The notes under the pieces: generated by a model | Told to the model about the DNA's origin: nothing | The model's database searches: none | Seen by the model: only the letters and a program-made list of their open reading frames with translations | Position numbers and translations under genes: made by a program | DNA from: Candidatus Poribacteria bacterium | GTDB taxonomy: Bacteria > Poribacteria > WGA-4E > WGA-3G | NCBI GenBank assembly: GCA_009839745.1 | Contig: VXPE01000041.1 | Coordinates: 111,442 to 175,441, forward strand | Direction of reading: 5' to 3' | DNA length: 64,000 nt | In this document: piece after piece, positions 42,940-51,442 of the stretch | How positions within the stretch are numbered: the stretch's first letter is position 1 | Layout: the number at the start of each line of letters is the position of its first letter

Positions 42940-43803
42940 ATGCTTGACGAACGCCATCTACAACATCAGATTACTAACGAGCAACTTCGTGAACTGAATG
43001 AAAACGGGTATTTTACGGTTGAAGACGCGCTCCCGCCAGATCTCGTCGAACGGCTTGAGACAAAGGTAGACGACATTTACCAGACCCATCTTGACGCTGG
43101 TTACGATCCATACAGCAAGAGCCCACTCACTACGCATAACAATTTCTTCTATCCGAATTTTCTCGGCACAGACCAGGCTTTCGTGAATATTTTGGATTGG
43201 TATAAAACGTTCCCGAAGGTCTGGGGAATTTTGGGATGGAATATTTACTCCTATCACAGCCATTTCATCATCACACCGCCGCGCCCGGATGAGGTTCGCG
43301 GTGAACCCGGCCCACTCGGCTGGCATCAGGACAGTGGACGCGTCAACTTTGAGATCGAAAGTTCACCGCGCCCCCGTCTTTCCATAAAAGTCGTTTATTG
43401 GTTATCCGACTGCTCCGAAGTCGGGCGCGGCAATTTCTACGTCATACCCGGAAGCCATCTCTGGGATAAACTCGATCGCCCCGAAAACGGTTCGATGCCA
43501 GACAGGGCAACACCCGTCTGCTGCAAGCCCGGGGATGCCGTCTTTTTCGATCGGCGGATATGGCATGCCCGCAGCGAAAACGACTCAGACATCACCCGAA
43601 AGGGACTTTTTTACGGATACGGCTACCGATGGTTACGGAGTAAGGACGATATGACCATACCTGCAGAGATGTTTGAGCGGAACGATCCGATTCGACAGCA
43701 GTTACTTGGGGGTGGCACCAACGCAAATGGGCATTTTACCCCCAAAGATGTAGACGTGCCTCTGAAGGTATGGCTTGAAGAAAAAGGCATCATTTCCAAC
43801 TGA
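42940..43803 (+). CDS. Phytanoyl-CoA dioxygenase family protein (second copy)
   Basis: 287 residues. Iron-binding His-x-Asp lies in LGWHQDSGRVN and the distal His in DRRIWHARSEND; Arg in DITRKGLFYGYGYRW probably binds 2-oxoglutarate. The N-terminal NEQLRELNENGYFTVEDALP is the usual PhyH opening. It has low similarity to the 40824-41642 protein, so the two probably act on different substrates. It is the second gene of the Gfo/Idh operon. Confidence 0.9.
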   Translation: MLDERHLQHQITNEQLRELNENGYFTVEDALPPDLVERLETKVDDIYQTHLDAGYDPYSKSPLTTHNNFFYPNFLGTDQAFVNILDWYKTFPKVWGILGWNIYSYHSHFIITPPRPDEVRGEPGPLGWHQDSGRVNFEIESSPRPRLSIKVVYWLSDCSEVGRGNFYVIPGSHLWDKLDRPENGSMPDRATPVCCKPGDAVFFDRRIWHARSENDSDITRKGLFYGYGYRWLRSKDDMTIPAEMFERNDPIRQQLLGGGTNANGHFTPKDVDVPLKVWLEEKGIISN

Positions 43804-43855
43804 AATCACGCCGTCACCGAAGCCCAAATCAGGGGCATGCTAAACGCAAATTTAC

Positions 43856-43884
43856 TTGACAGCCATAGCAAAATAGCGTATAAT
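43856..43884 (+). promoter_or_regulatory. Perfect-consensus sigma-70 promoter of the selenoprotein gene
   Basis: TTGACA (43856-43861), exactly 17 bases, TATAAT (43879-43884). This is the strongest promoter match noticed in the window. The predicted start near 43891 gives a 30-base leader with GGAGG ahead of the ATG at 43921. Confidence 0.85.
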
Positions 43885-43920
43885 TTGATTAACTAACATA
43901 TCTACCGGAGGCATAACGCG

Positions 43921-44922
43921 ATGTTTCAAACGCGGTTGAATGCAAGCGTCTGGGCTGTTATCCTCATAACAGCGATTTTGATTCCAGCAGCTTCAGGGGA
44001 GGAAGCAGTGACAACGCCAAACACACTAAAAGTAGGCATGGTTGCCCCCGATTTCACATTGAAAGATGAAGAAGGCGTTGAGCGGAGTCTCAGCGACTAT
44101 TTAGGGAAGAAGAATATCGTTCTCGCTTTCTATCCAAAAGATTTTACAGGCGGATGAACGACTGAACTTTGCTCGCTCCGGGATAATTTGAGCGAGATAG
44201 AAGCGACCGGAAGTGTCCTTTTCGGGGTCAGTGTTGATTCCGTCAAGTCGCACAAGCGGTTTCGGGCAGAACAGAAATTCGGATTTTCACTCTTAGCGGA
44301 TACCGAATTTGAGGTGAGCCACCAGTATAGTGGTATCATTGAAAGTTTCAACGCCTCAAAACGGGTAACTTTCATCATTGATAAAGCCGGATACATCCGT
44401 GCCATTGATACGGATGTCAATGTCAAAACGCACGGTGAAGATGTCGCAGTCCTGCTTAAGGAAGTCTTACCGAAGATAGAGGTTGGGCAACCCGCCCCAG
44501 ATTTTATTGCAGCCGATGGGACCGGTAAAACGCACCAACTCAGTGAATTGCATCAGAAAAAGAATGTCGTGTTAGCCTTCTATCCACGCGATTTTGGGCG
44601 TGGCTGAACGGCTCAAGTTTGCTCACTCCGTGATGAGTCGAGTCGTTTTGAGAAATATGATGCACAGATTCTTGGGATTACGTCGAATGATGCGGCTTCG
44701 CACCAAAAATTTTCGGAAGAAAATCAGCTGAATTTCCCGCTCTTGGTAGACACTGGACGGAACCTCGCACTCCTCTTTGGTGCGACGAATGCCCCAGATG
44801 GAAAGATTCAACGGTTCGCTGTTATCATTGACAAAACAGGGAAGATTCTTGAAATTGATAAAGAGGTCAACGCAAGCACACACGGTGCGGACTTAGTTGA
44901 TTTCTTCAAAACTCTCGATTAA
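43921..44922 (+). CDS. Exported tandem peroxiredoxin with two selenocysteines
   Basis: 333 residues if TGA at 44155-44157 and 44605-44607 are read as selenocysteine (Sec79, Sec229). A signal peptide (about 1-26) precedes two BCP/AhpC-TSA domains. Each has the active-site context FYPKDFTGG-U-TTELCSLRD or FYPRDFGRG-U-TAQVCSLRD, where family members carry Cys (DFTPGCTTEAC). The BCP-type resolving Cys sits five residues later (Cys84, Cys234). The frame stays open and homologous on both sides of each TGA, and each TGA is followed by a SECIS-like hairpin. It would reduce peroxides in the periplasm. Sequence error or pseudogene would not place two TGA codons at the same catalytic position. Confidence 0.9.
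44172..44196 (+). promoter_or_regulatory. Bacterial SECIS-like hairpin 1
   Basis: CTCGCTC (44172-44178) pairs perfectly with GAGCGAG (44190-44196) around loop CGGGATAATTT. The loop begins 22 bases after the TGA and carries G at its second position, within the spacing known for bacterial SECIS elements. It lies inside the coding sequence. Confidence 0.78.
44622..44642 (+). promoter_or_regulatory. Bacterial SECIS-like hairpin 2
   Basis: CTCACTC (44622-44628) pairs with GAGTCGAG (44635-44642, one bulged C) around loop CGTGAT. The loop again begins 22 bases after its TGA and also starts CG. The surrounding sequence differs from hairpin 1 at many positions, so the shared geometry is informative. 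Confidence 0.72.
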
Positions 44923-45052
44923 AAAATCAAAGGACCCTGAAAATCCTAGGGTCCGTATAGAATTAACCAGAAACCTGCCCGAAACATTGTCCTGCAAGCC
45001 TTTATAGGCTTGCACAAGGAGGGCAGCTCAGATTCAATCGTTTTAAAAATTG
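44923..45052. repeat. Hairpin-rich spacer related to family B ends
   Basis: GGACCCT/AGGGTCC hairpin (44932-44954), possibly ending the selenoprotein transcript. Then CTGCC...GGCAG encloses a perfect 9-base hairpin TGCAAGCCT/AGGCTTGCA. The end GGCAGCTCAGATTCAATCG, TTTTAAAAA resembles family B 3' ends and touches the next gene. A matching loop partner was not found. Confidence 0.5.
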
Positions 45053-45667
45053 ATGGAGCATAGCGATTTATCGACAATGCCGGCGCGCATCGCGTGGGGC
45101 ACTTCTGTTCTCTTCAGTCCATTTTTGGTTCCAATCGCAACCGCTGTGGGTGTTATTCAAAAACACGCGGATCCCCAAAACGCACTCCGCTGGTTGGTAA
45201 TTGTTGTCCTATTTGTTACCGTGCTACCGGTATTATCAATCGCGGTGATGGCTCGGTATGCTAAAGTCAGCGATCTGCACTTGCATAACCGGGAAGAACG
45301 ACTTCTGCCTTTATGCTGTACACTTATCAGTATGGTTGTCGGGACTGTTCTACTGCATCAGCTGGGTGCGGCCCGGGAAATCGTCTGGGCAGGCATTGCT
45401 TACATTGTAAATAGTCTTATTTTTTCCGCAATTACCCCGATGTGGAAAATTAGTTTTCACAGCAGTGTCGCCACCGGATGTGTGACGGTTCTCGTCATGC
45501 TCGTGAACCCACAATTCGGCTGGCTATTTCTGCTGACACCGCTGATTGCTTGGGCGCGGGTTTACCGAAAACGACACACACTTCTCCAAACCGTCGTCGG
45601 CGCAGTGCTCGCTGTTGGCAACACGGTATTCATTTTATATATGGCGAACCTTGGGGGTCAAAGTTAG
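45053..45667 (+). CDS. PAP2-like integral membrane protein
   Basis: 204 residues, ATG at 45053 (the TTG at 45050 is in frame but unlikely). Six hydrophobic helices. HNREERLLPL resembles the first PAP2 motif, FHSSVATG the SGH-like second, and RKRHTLLQTVVGAVLA the R-x5-H third motif; the match is weak. If correct it would be a lipid or undecaprenyl phosphatase acting at the periplasmic face. Otherwise it is an unknown membrane protein. Confidence 0.55.
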   Translation: MEHSDLSTMPARIAWGTSVLFSPFLVPIATAVGVIQKHADPQNALRWLVIVVLFVTVLPVLSIAVMARYAKVSDLHLHNREERLLPLCCTLISMVVGTVLLHQLGAAREIVWAGIAYIVNSLIFSAITPMWKISFHSSVATGCVTVLVMLVNPQFGWLFLLTPLIAWARVYRKRHTLLQTVVGAVLAVGNTVFILYMANLGGQS

Positions 45668-45768
45668 CAGACAAGAACCTTGATCTTTACTGCTGAAGGG
45701 ACTGGGAAGGCGTGCCTACGCTATCCTCGATAAACCCAGCAAATGTGAGTCCATGCGCCAGTGTCCCG

Positions 45769-46551
45769 TCATCGTGGATATTTCAGGGGTGGTAGGTTAT
45801 CCCAATCACACTCAAGGCAGAAAACGCCTTCTCTGCCGAGTTGGCGCACACGTCCTCCACACTCTGGACACTTTATAGGGCGAAGGGAGTTCGTCTCTTC
45901 GGTACTCGGTGGGAACATGAGCAATTGCTCTATCGGCACAGCCTGCCCCTGTTCTCCCACGAGTTCCAATTGGACATTCTCAATTATCTCGCGGGTCTCC
46001 AGTTTGAACGGGGGTGGTGAATTTCGAGTGAGATTGATAAAATCGCTACGATAGACCCGAATTGTGTCGTCTTCCCGCACCTGTCGTATAAAAAGCGTAT
46101 ATTTATCCGGTGCCACCAGATACGCAGCGGTATCCAAAATGTATCTGCGCGGTTTGATTGCTATCTCATAGCCTCCATAGTGCAGGACAGAAGGACTTGT
46201 ATCGGGTTGCATCTGGCAGATTTCAAAGAGTTCGTGAGAAGAGGACGCAGAAAGGATTAAGGCATATTGCCGACACGGATGTTGAGAGAGGCGTTCAAAC
46301 GGCAGAAAAGCCGCCGGTTCCGCACTCTCCTGGAGGAACCCAGTAAATTCGGCATAAGCGTTCTCAGTGGCTTCGTCCAAGATTAACTGGCTTAACCGCC
46401 GAGGTTGCGCCGTCCGCTCCCTATCGGCACGGTCAATTTCCCGCGAGTAAAGCTCCATTTGCACATCAACATCAATGGGCTGGTTTTCATCATTGATATG
46501 CTGCAAACGCTCTATCGGTCGGTCCGCGATTTTTAAAATAAAAGGTAACAT
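45769..46551 (-). CDS. Unknown protein with C-terminal zinc ribbon
   Basis: 260 residues, no membrane helix or signal peptide. Not recognised over most of its length: an N-terminal acidic helical region, then a beta-rich stretch. The last 30 residues carry CPECGG...CLECDW, two Cys-x2-Cys knuckles 16 residues apart that would bind zinc. It is expressed alone on the minus strand. A cytoplasmic nucleic-acid or protein-binding role is possible from the zinc ribbon but not shown. Confidence 0.65.
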   Translation of the reverse strand: MLPFILKIADRPIERLQHINDENQPIDVDVQMELYSREIDRADRERTAQPRRLSQLILDEATENAYAEFTGFLQESAEPAAFLPFERLSQHPCRQYALILSASSSHELFEICQMQPDTSPSVLHYGGYEIAIKPRRYILDTAAYLVAPDKYTLFIRQVREDDTIRVYRSDFINLTRNSPPPFKLETREIIENVQLELVGEQGQAVPIEQLLMFPPSTEETNSLRPIKCPECGGRVRQLGREGVFCLECDWDNLPPLKYPR

Positions 46552-46749
46552 GGCAACCTATACAGACTCCTAAAACGAAGGATGCAATAAGTTTAGCACA
46601 GATTTCGAGTTTTGTCCAATTTTTTAATGATGCGCCAGGGGTTAAATCACCTGAAAGGGAACCGTAACGCCACACACGGCGCAGATTTTAGTTTCATCTT
46701 TTTCCACCTTATGCTATATTAATTAAATAAATCAGAAAGGATACACACC

Positions 46750-47496
46750 ATGTCAGGACACTCTAAATGGTCAACAATCAAACATAAAAAAGCAGCAAAC
46801 GATTCCAGACGCGGCAAACTCTTCTCAAAGTTGGTGAAAGAGATTACCGCAGCAGCGCGCGTCGGTGGTCGGGATATAGACATGAACCCACGACTCCGCA
46901 CCGCAATTGCAGCGGCAAAATCAAGCAACGTCCCGAATGATAACATTGAGAAAGCCGTCCTTCGAGGCACGGGTGAGCTTGAGGGTGAAACCTACGAAGA
47001 AATTCTTTATGAGGGCTACGGACCCGGGGGTGTCGCCCTCATGATAGAAGTGCTGACCGACAACCGTAACCGAGCGGTTGCAGACATTCGACACGCTTTC
47101 AGCAAACACGAAGGCAGCATCGGAGAGCGCGGATGTGTCGCATGGGGCTTTGATAAATGCGGGTTGATCGTTGTTACGCCTGATAGTATTGATGAAGAAG
47201 AACTGTTCCTCATCGCAGTTGAAGCCGGGGCTGAAGATGTAACCGCCTCCGAAACAGGTATGGAAATTATCACACCCTTTGAGACGTTCGATAGCGTCTT
47301 AACGGCAGTTCAAGAAACATCCGCTGAAATTCAACTCGCTGAAATTAGCATGATTCCGCAAAACACCGTGAAACTTGAAGGGAAAGAGGCGGAACGGATG
47401 CTACGCCTCATGGACGCTCTCGATGAACTCGATGATGTCCAGAAAGTTTACGCCAATTTCGATATTCCCGATAACCTTTTAGAAGCCGCAGCTTAA
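46750..47496 (+). CDS. yebC: YebC/PmpR family protein
   Basis: 248 residues with the family hallmark start MSGHSKWSTIKHKKAANDSRRGKLFSKL, then NPRLRTAIAAAKSSNVPNDNIEKAV and GYGPGGVALMIEVLTDNRNR. YebC-type proteins bind DNA or ribosomes; recent work links the family to relief of ribosome stalling at proline tracts, older work to transcription control. AAAGGA precedes the start. It is directly upstream of ruvC, ruvA and ruvB, the classical order yebC-ruvC-ruvA-ruvB. Confidence 0.96.
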   Translation: MSGHSKWSTIKHKKAANDSRRGKLFSKLVKEITAAARVGGRDIDMNPRLRTAIAAAKSSNVPNDNIEKAVLRGTGELEGETYEEILYEGYGPGGVALMIEVLTDNRNRAVADIRHAFSKHEGSIGERGCVAWGFDKCGLIVVTPDSIDEEELFLIAVEAGAEDVTASETGMEIITPFETFDSVLTAVQETSAEIQLAEISMIPQNTVKLEGKEAERMLRLMDALDELDDVQKVYANFDIPDNLLEAAA

Positions 47497-47509
47497 TTAG
47501 CACCTCTAA

Positions 47510-47632
47510 ATCGTAGCCTGCAACAACGGAGCAGGCGGATATACGGGAAAGCACATGAAGGTCCCAACCCACCTCACCGAACCGCAAGGAAAAATAAAAA
47601 ATCGAACCGCAAGGAAAAATAAAAAAATTCTT
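47510..47632 (+). repeat. Family A repeat with duplicated tail at the ruvC start
   Basis: GTAGCCTGCAACAACGGAGC, AGGCGGATATACGGGAAAGC, ACATGAAGGTCCCAACCCAC, CTCACCGAACCGCAAGGAAA, then a second CGAACCGCAAGGAAAAATAA. The tail (about 25 bases) is tandemly duplicated. The internal ATG at 47555 is in frame with ruvC. Confidence 0.8.
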
Positions 47633-48118
47633 GGCATTGATCCGGGTATTGCGAACACTGGATACGGCGTGGTTGAAGCGCACGCGAACCGTCTCGTTTC
47701 GCGGGGTTTCGGAAATATCAGAACCAGCCCAAAAACAGCGTCGGAGTTGCGGTTGAAACAAATCTACGATACCGTAACCCATCTGATTAGCAAATTCGCT
47801 ATCGAGAGTGTCGTGCTCGAGGATATTTTTTTCAGTAAAAATATAAGCAGTGCGTTCGCCGTAGGTGAAGTTAAAGGGATCGTGAAACTCGCAGCCGCGA
47901 ATGCGGACTGCCCCGTTACTGTATACACACCTACCCAAGTTAAACAGGCAGTTGTAGGTTACGGAAAAGCCACAAAATCCCAGATGGAGAAGATGACACA
48001 AGCCCTGCTTAAACTCAAGGAACCGCCGCGTCCTGATCATGCAGCAGATGCACTCGCACTCGCACTCTGCCATGCCCGTTCCTATAAAGTCCTTCAACGC
48101 AGTGAAAAATATATGTAG
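47555..48118 (+). CDS. ruvC: Holliday junction resolvase RuvC
   Basis: 187 residues; endonuclease that resolves Holliday junctions with RuvAB. Catalytic acidic residues lie in ILGIDPGIANTGYG, VLEDIFF and the C-terminal DHAADALALAL. RuvC normally starts directly at M-x-ILGIDPG. Here the nearest start is the family A repeat ATG, giving about 23 extra residues that include HLTEPQGKIK before KKILGIDPG. No start codon remains between the repeat and the conserved core, so the repeat-coded peptide is probably part of the protein. Confidence 0.94.
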   Translation: MKVPTHLTEPQGKIKNRTARKNKKILGIDPGIANTGYGVVEAHANRLVSRGFGNIRTSPKTASELRLKQIYDTVTHLISKFAIESVVLEDIFFSKNISSAFAVGEVKGIVKLAAANADCPVTVYTPTQVKQAVVGYGKATKSQMEKMTQALLKLKEPPRPDHAADALALALCHARSYKVLQRSEKYM

Positions 48119-48187
48119 TTTTCAGTTTTCAGTTTTCAGTTAAGAGGTTTTCGTCTCATAAAAGTGCCTCTTAAGATAGCATCAAAA

Positions 48188-48277
48188 CCTGCAGCCTGCA
48201 AAAACACGCAGGCGGATTTGAGAAACGCACGCCAAAGTTCAAACGCATGTTATTCCTCCGCAAGGTAAAATTAAAAC
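48188..48277 (+). repeat. Family A repeat upstream of ruvA
   Basis: GCAGCCTGCAAAAACACGCA, GGCGGATTTGAGAAACGCAC then TCCGCAAGGTAAAATTAAAA, C before the ATG at 48278. The 5' hairpin is GCCTGC/GCAGGC with loop AAAAACAC. The last AAGG is the likely ribosome-binding site. Confidence 0.8.
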
Positions 48278-48880
48278 ATGATTTCTTATATCAAAGGGGT
48301 TCTCGCAGATAAGGAAACAACACAGGTGATTGTAGATGTAAACGGCATTGGATATATGATCGACGTGTCACCGAGAACCGTAACGGATTTACCCGCCATA
48401 GGCGATACCGTTACCCTTTATACATACTATCATCAAAACCGCGACAACAAAATTACGCTCTACGGGTTCACCTCAAAGGACGGACGCAAGGTTTTTGAAT
48501 TGGCGCTGACGGTCTCGGGTGTAGGACCTGCCCTCGCACAAAACATCGTCGCGCGGCTGTCCCCCTCACAATTCCAACGTGCTGTCCATCGCGGAGATGC
48601 AACGACCCTCATGCGGGTTCCACGTTTAGGCAAAGACCTCGCCCAAGTCATCATCACCAAACTTAAAAAGAACATTATGAAATTGAAACTCGAAGGCGAT
48701 GTCGATCTCGGAAAACCCGTTGGCGCTCCGGTCGCAGAGGCAATCCAAATCCTCGTCAATACCCTTGGGGCATCGGAACTTGAAGCAGAGCAAGCCGTCG
48801 ATAAGGCACAACAAATTCTCGGTGAGTCTGCGCAACGAGAAAACCTCATCGCGCAAGCACTCCGATATATCCGAAATTAA
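48278..48880 (+). CDS. ruvA: Holliday junction branch-migration protein RuvA
   Basis: 200 residues. Domain I starts MISYIKGVLADK, with YTYYHQNRDNKITLYGF matching the junction-binding OB fold. The two helix-hairpin-helix motifs follow (LTVSGVGPALAQNIVARLSP and LMRVPRLGKDLAQVIITKLK). The C-terminal domain III (about 150-200) binds RuvB. The lysine in the second hairpin is shifted relative to E. coli, but the fold pattern is clear. It works as a tetramer that loads the RuvB motor. Confidence 0.95.
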   Translation: MISYIKGVLADKETTQVIVDVNGIGYMIDVSPRTVTDLPAIGDTVTLYTYYHQNRDNKITLYGFTSKDGRKVFELALTVSGVGPALAQNIVARLSPSQFQRAVHRGDATTLMRVPRLGKDLAQVIITKLKKNIMKLKLEGDVDLGKPVGAPVAEAIQILVNTLGASELEAEQAVDKAQQILGESAQRENLIAQALRYIRN

Positions 48881-48980
48881 ACCAGGATTATTGTGATTTG
48901 TGTGATTTACCATGATACAGTGAATCATAAAAATCATAGTTCAGACTTTTTCTGATAACTATCCCTATTAGGACCCAAAA

Positions 48981-50006
48981 ATGGATAATCACGAAATACC
49001 AGATTTCGACCGGATGCAAGAGTTGGCGGAAGAAGACGACGACTTCGGATATAGCCTCCGCCCGGAAACGCTCAGCGAATTTATCGGACAGGAAAAAGTG
49101 AAAGAGCAGCTCCGTATCCATATTGAAGCCGCCAAAAAGCGCGGGGACGCACTTGAGCACGTGTTGCTTGTGGGTCCACCGGGGCTCGGGAAGACCACGC
49201 TTGCACGGATCATCGCCAATGAAATCCAGAGCACCTATAAACAGGCGATCGGTCCCGTCATGGAGAAACTTGATCTCGCCTCAATTTTGATGAACCTTGA
49301 GCACGGGGATATTCTGTTCATTGATGAAATCCACCGGATGAAAGGATACGTTCAGGAATTGCTCTACCCTTCAATGGAGGATTATCAACTGGACTTAGCC
49401 ATCGGTCAGGGACCCGCATCGGATGTCGTACAAATGCCTCTTAAGCACTTCACACTCGTTGGTGCGACAACCCGTGAAGGCTTGCTTTCTGGTCCTTTTC
49501 GCGACAGGTTCGGCATCCGTATCCATCTCGATTACTACGAAGCAAAAGACATCCAGCAGGCGATTCGCATTAACAGCGCAAAACTTAACATTAATATCGA
49601 CGAAGATGCAGAATACACATTAGCGTGCCGTTCGCGTGGCACGATGCGTATCGCAAACAAACTGCTCGCTAACGTTAGGGACTACGCCCAAGTTGAAGCA
49701 GACGGCTCTCTCTCACTTGAGGTTGTGGAAGAGGCACTCAAATTCTTTGACATTGATGAACGCGGATTAAACAGACAAGACTATGCCTATTTTCAAACGC
49801 TCATTGAAAAATTCAACGGACGTGCGGGGCTGAAGGCACTCGCTGTCGCCTTGAGTGAGGACGAACGCACCATCTCAGAGGTTTACGAACCTTACTACAT
49901 CAAAGAGGGATTTTTGATGCTAACACCGGGCGGACGTATCGCAACCGATGCTGCCCATGCGTATTTTAATTATCCCGTAGCGTCTCAACCATCGTTGTTT
50001 TATTAG
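48981..50006 (+). CDS. ruvB: Holliday junction branch-migration ATPase RuvB
   Basis: 341 residues. AAA+ ATPase with LRPETLSEFIGQEKVKEQL, Walker A GPPGLGKTTLA, Walker B LFIDEIHRM, sensor LVGATTREGLLSGPFRDRFG and a C-terminal winged helix (GGRIATDAAHAYF). All canonical residues are present. It starts 100 bases after ruvA, with no family A repeat in between. It completes the yebC-ruvCAB run. Confidence 0.97.
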   Translation: MDNHEIPDFDRMQELAEEDDDFGYSLRPETLSEFIGQEKVKEQLRIHIEAAKKRGDALEHVLLVGPPGLGKTTLARIIANEIQSTYKQAIGPVMEKLDLASILMNLEHGDILFIDEIHRMKGYVQELLYPSMEDYQLDLAIGQGPASDVVQMPLKHFTLVGATTREGLLSGPFRDRFGIRIHLDYYEAKDIQQAIRINSAKLNINIDEDAEYTLACRSRGTMRIANKLLANVRDYAQVEADGSLSLEVVEEALKFFDIDERGLNRQDYAYFQTLIEKFNGRAGLKALAVALSEDERTISEVYEPYYIKEGFLMLTPGGRIATDAAHAYFNYPVASQPSLFY

Positions 50007-50228
50007 TTGCAGATCATCCATCTATTTTATTGGCGAGGTTTTTAATTTATGGATGCCCGGGCTGCTCACCACTTCCTTACGAGCGGGTCTTTGGTGAACT
50101 ACACGTTCCGTTTTAGAGAAGGATATAGATTCACCCAAAACCACCGCGTAATGAAATTATGCCTTAAATGGCATAATTTGTCTTTGCTTTACATTTGGAG
50201 CGGTGCCCAGGAGACCATAGTTAAAAAA

Positions 50229-51257
50229 ATGAAACTCACAGATTTCGACTACCATCTACCGCCTGATCGGATCGCGCAAAGTCCACTTCAACAGCGCGAT
50301 GGGTCACGACTCTTGGTAGTTGACCGTGAAGCTTGTGCTTTTCACCATACGCGGTTTTCAGAGATTGGGGAATACTTACCCAACGATGCGTTGTTAGTCC
50401 TAAACGACACGAAGGTCATTCCGGCACGGTTAATCGGTAGAAAAAGCGGAACTGGCGGAAAGATAGAATTCCTTCTCATCCGCGAAAAAGAGCCGGACAT
50501 TTATGAGGTACTCGCCAAGCCGCGGCGGAGCCTCCGAATCGGTACACAGGTTGTCTTCGGCAACAGGCCCCTAACGGCAGAGGTTCTCGCGAAACCGGAT
50601 GACGGACACTGTATCGTCCGTTTCAGCTATGACGGTGAATTTTCAGCCATCCTTGCGGCTATCGGTATGATGCCTTTGCCGCCTTACATTCAGCGTCCAC
50701 CGAACGCTGAAGATAAGGTGCGGTATCAGTCAGTCTACGCCGCCACTGAAGGCGCGATTGCAGCACCTACGGCAGGTCTGCACTTTACACAAGAATTGTT
50801 GGAGGAATTAAAAAATAACGGGATAGAAATAGCGATGCTAACGCTGCATGTTGGACCTGGAACCTTCCAACCCGTGAAAGTGGAAAATATTCAGACCCAT
50901 AAGATGCATGCCGAATACATCCACCTCGCCGAAACAGAAGCAAACTGGATTCGCACAGCGCGGGAGGCGGGACGGAAAATCGTTGCCATCGGGACCACAG
51001 TCGTGCGCTCCTTAGAAACTGCAAGCATGACAGGCACCGTTCATCCGTATAGGGGTTACAGTGAACTTTTTATCTATCCCGGGCATCGATTCAATGCAGT
51101 AGATGCGTTGGTCACCAACTTCCATCTACCCAAATCCACTTTACTTATGCTCGTGAGTGCCTTTGCTGGGAAGGACTTGATCCAGCAGGCTTACCAAGAG
51201 GCACTCCAACATAAATACCGTTTTTACAGTTATGGCGATGCCATGCTAATTCTTTGA
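50229..51257 (+). CDS. queA: S-adenosylmethionine:tRNA ribosyltransferase-isomerase
   Basis: 342 residues from MKLTDFDYHLPPDRIAQSP (50229), the conserved QueA start; the in-frame ATG at 50049 would add 60 unconserved residues. It transfers the ribosyl part of SAM to 7-aminomethyl-7-deazaguanine in tRNA, making epoxyqueuosine. Typical stretches are LVLNDTKVIPARLIG, AIAAPTAGLHFTQELLE, LHVGPGTFQPV and YPGHRFNAVDALVTNFHLPKSTL. It precedes yajC as in many genomes; tgt, usually between them, is missing. Confidence 0.95.
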   Translation: MKLTDFDYHLPPDRIAQSPLQQRDGSRLLVVDREACAFHHTRFSEIGEYLPNDALLVLNDTKVIPARLIGRKSGTGGKIEFLLIREKEPDIYEVLAKPRRSLRIGTQVVFGNRPLTAEVLAKPDDGHCIVRFSYDGEFSAILAAIGMMPLPPYIQRPPNAEDKVRYQSVYAATEGAIAAPTAGLHFTQELLEELKNNGIEIAMLTLHVGPGTFQPVKVENIQTHKMHAEYIHLAETEANWIRTAREAGRKIVAIGTTVVRSLETASMTGTVHPYRGYSELFIYPGHRFNAVDALVTNFHLPKSTLLMLVSAFAGKDLIQQAYQEALQHKYRFYSYGDAMLIL

Positions 51258-51271
51258 TTTTTTAACAGTAG

Positions 51272-51412
51272 TAGGGGCTGCGGGATTTAGTCTACGGATA
51301 GACTGGATTTCGTCTGGGAATAGACTAAATCCGTAGCCCAAGTCGCGTGTGGACTTGCGGGACAATGTATTACATTGCCATGCCTTGTATTACATTCCCA
51401 GCCCCTACAAGC
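51272..51412. repeat. Multi-stem palindromic element ahead of yajC
   Basis: Outer arms GTAGGGGCTG (51272 on) and CAGCCCCTAC (to about 51411). Inside lie a 12-base inverted repeat GGATTTAGTCTA/TAGACTAAATCC, a CAAGTC/GACTTG hairpin and CAATGTA/TACATTG. On the plus strand it forms the leader of yajC; it could be a transcript-stabilising or attenuating structure, or a palindromic transposable repeat. Confidence 0.65.
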
Positions 51413-51442
51413 AAATTACGTCAAAACAGAAGGAGAGATTTC

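Noticed and set aside
43921..44922. Peroxiredoxin gene broken by two stop codons (pseudogene)
   Set aside because: Both stops are TGA, both sit at the catalytic Cys position, the frame is otherwise intact and hairpins follow at equal distance. Selenocysteine explains this better than decay.
44932..44954. GGACCCT/AGGGTCC hairpin as a Rho-independent terminator
   Set aside because: No T-run follows on the plus strand; listed only as part of a hairpin-rich spacer.
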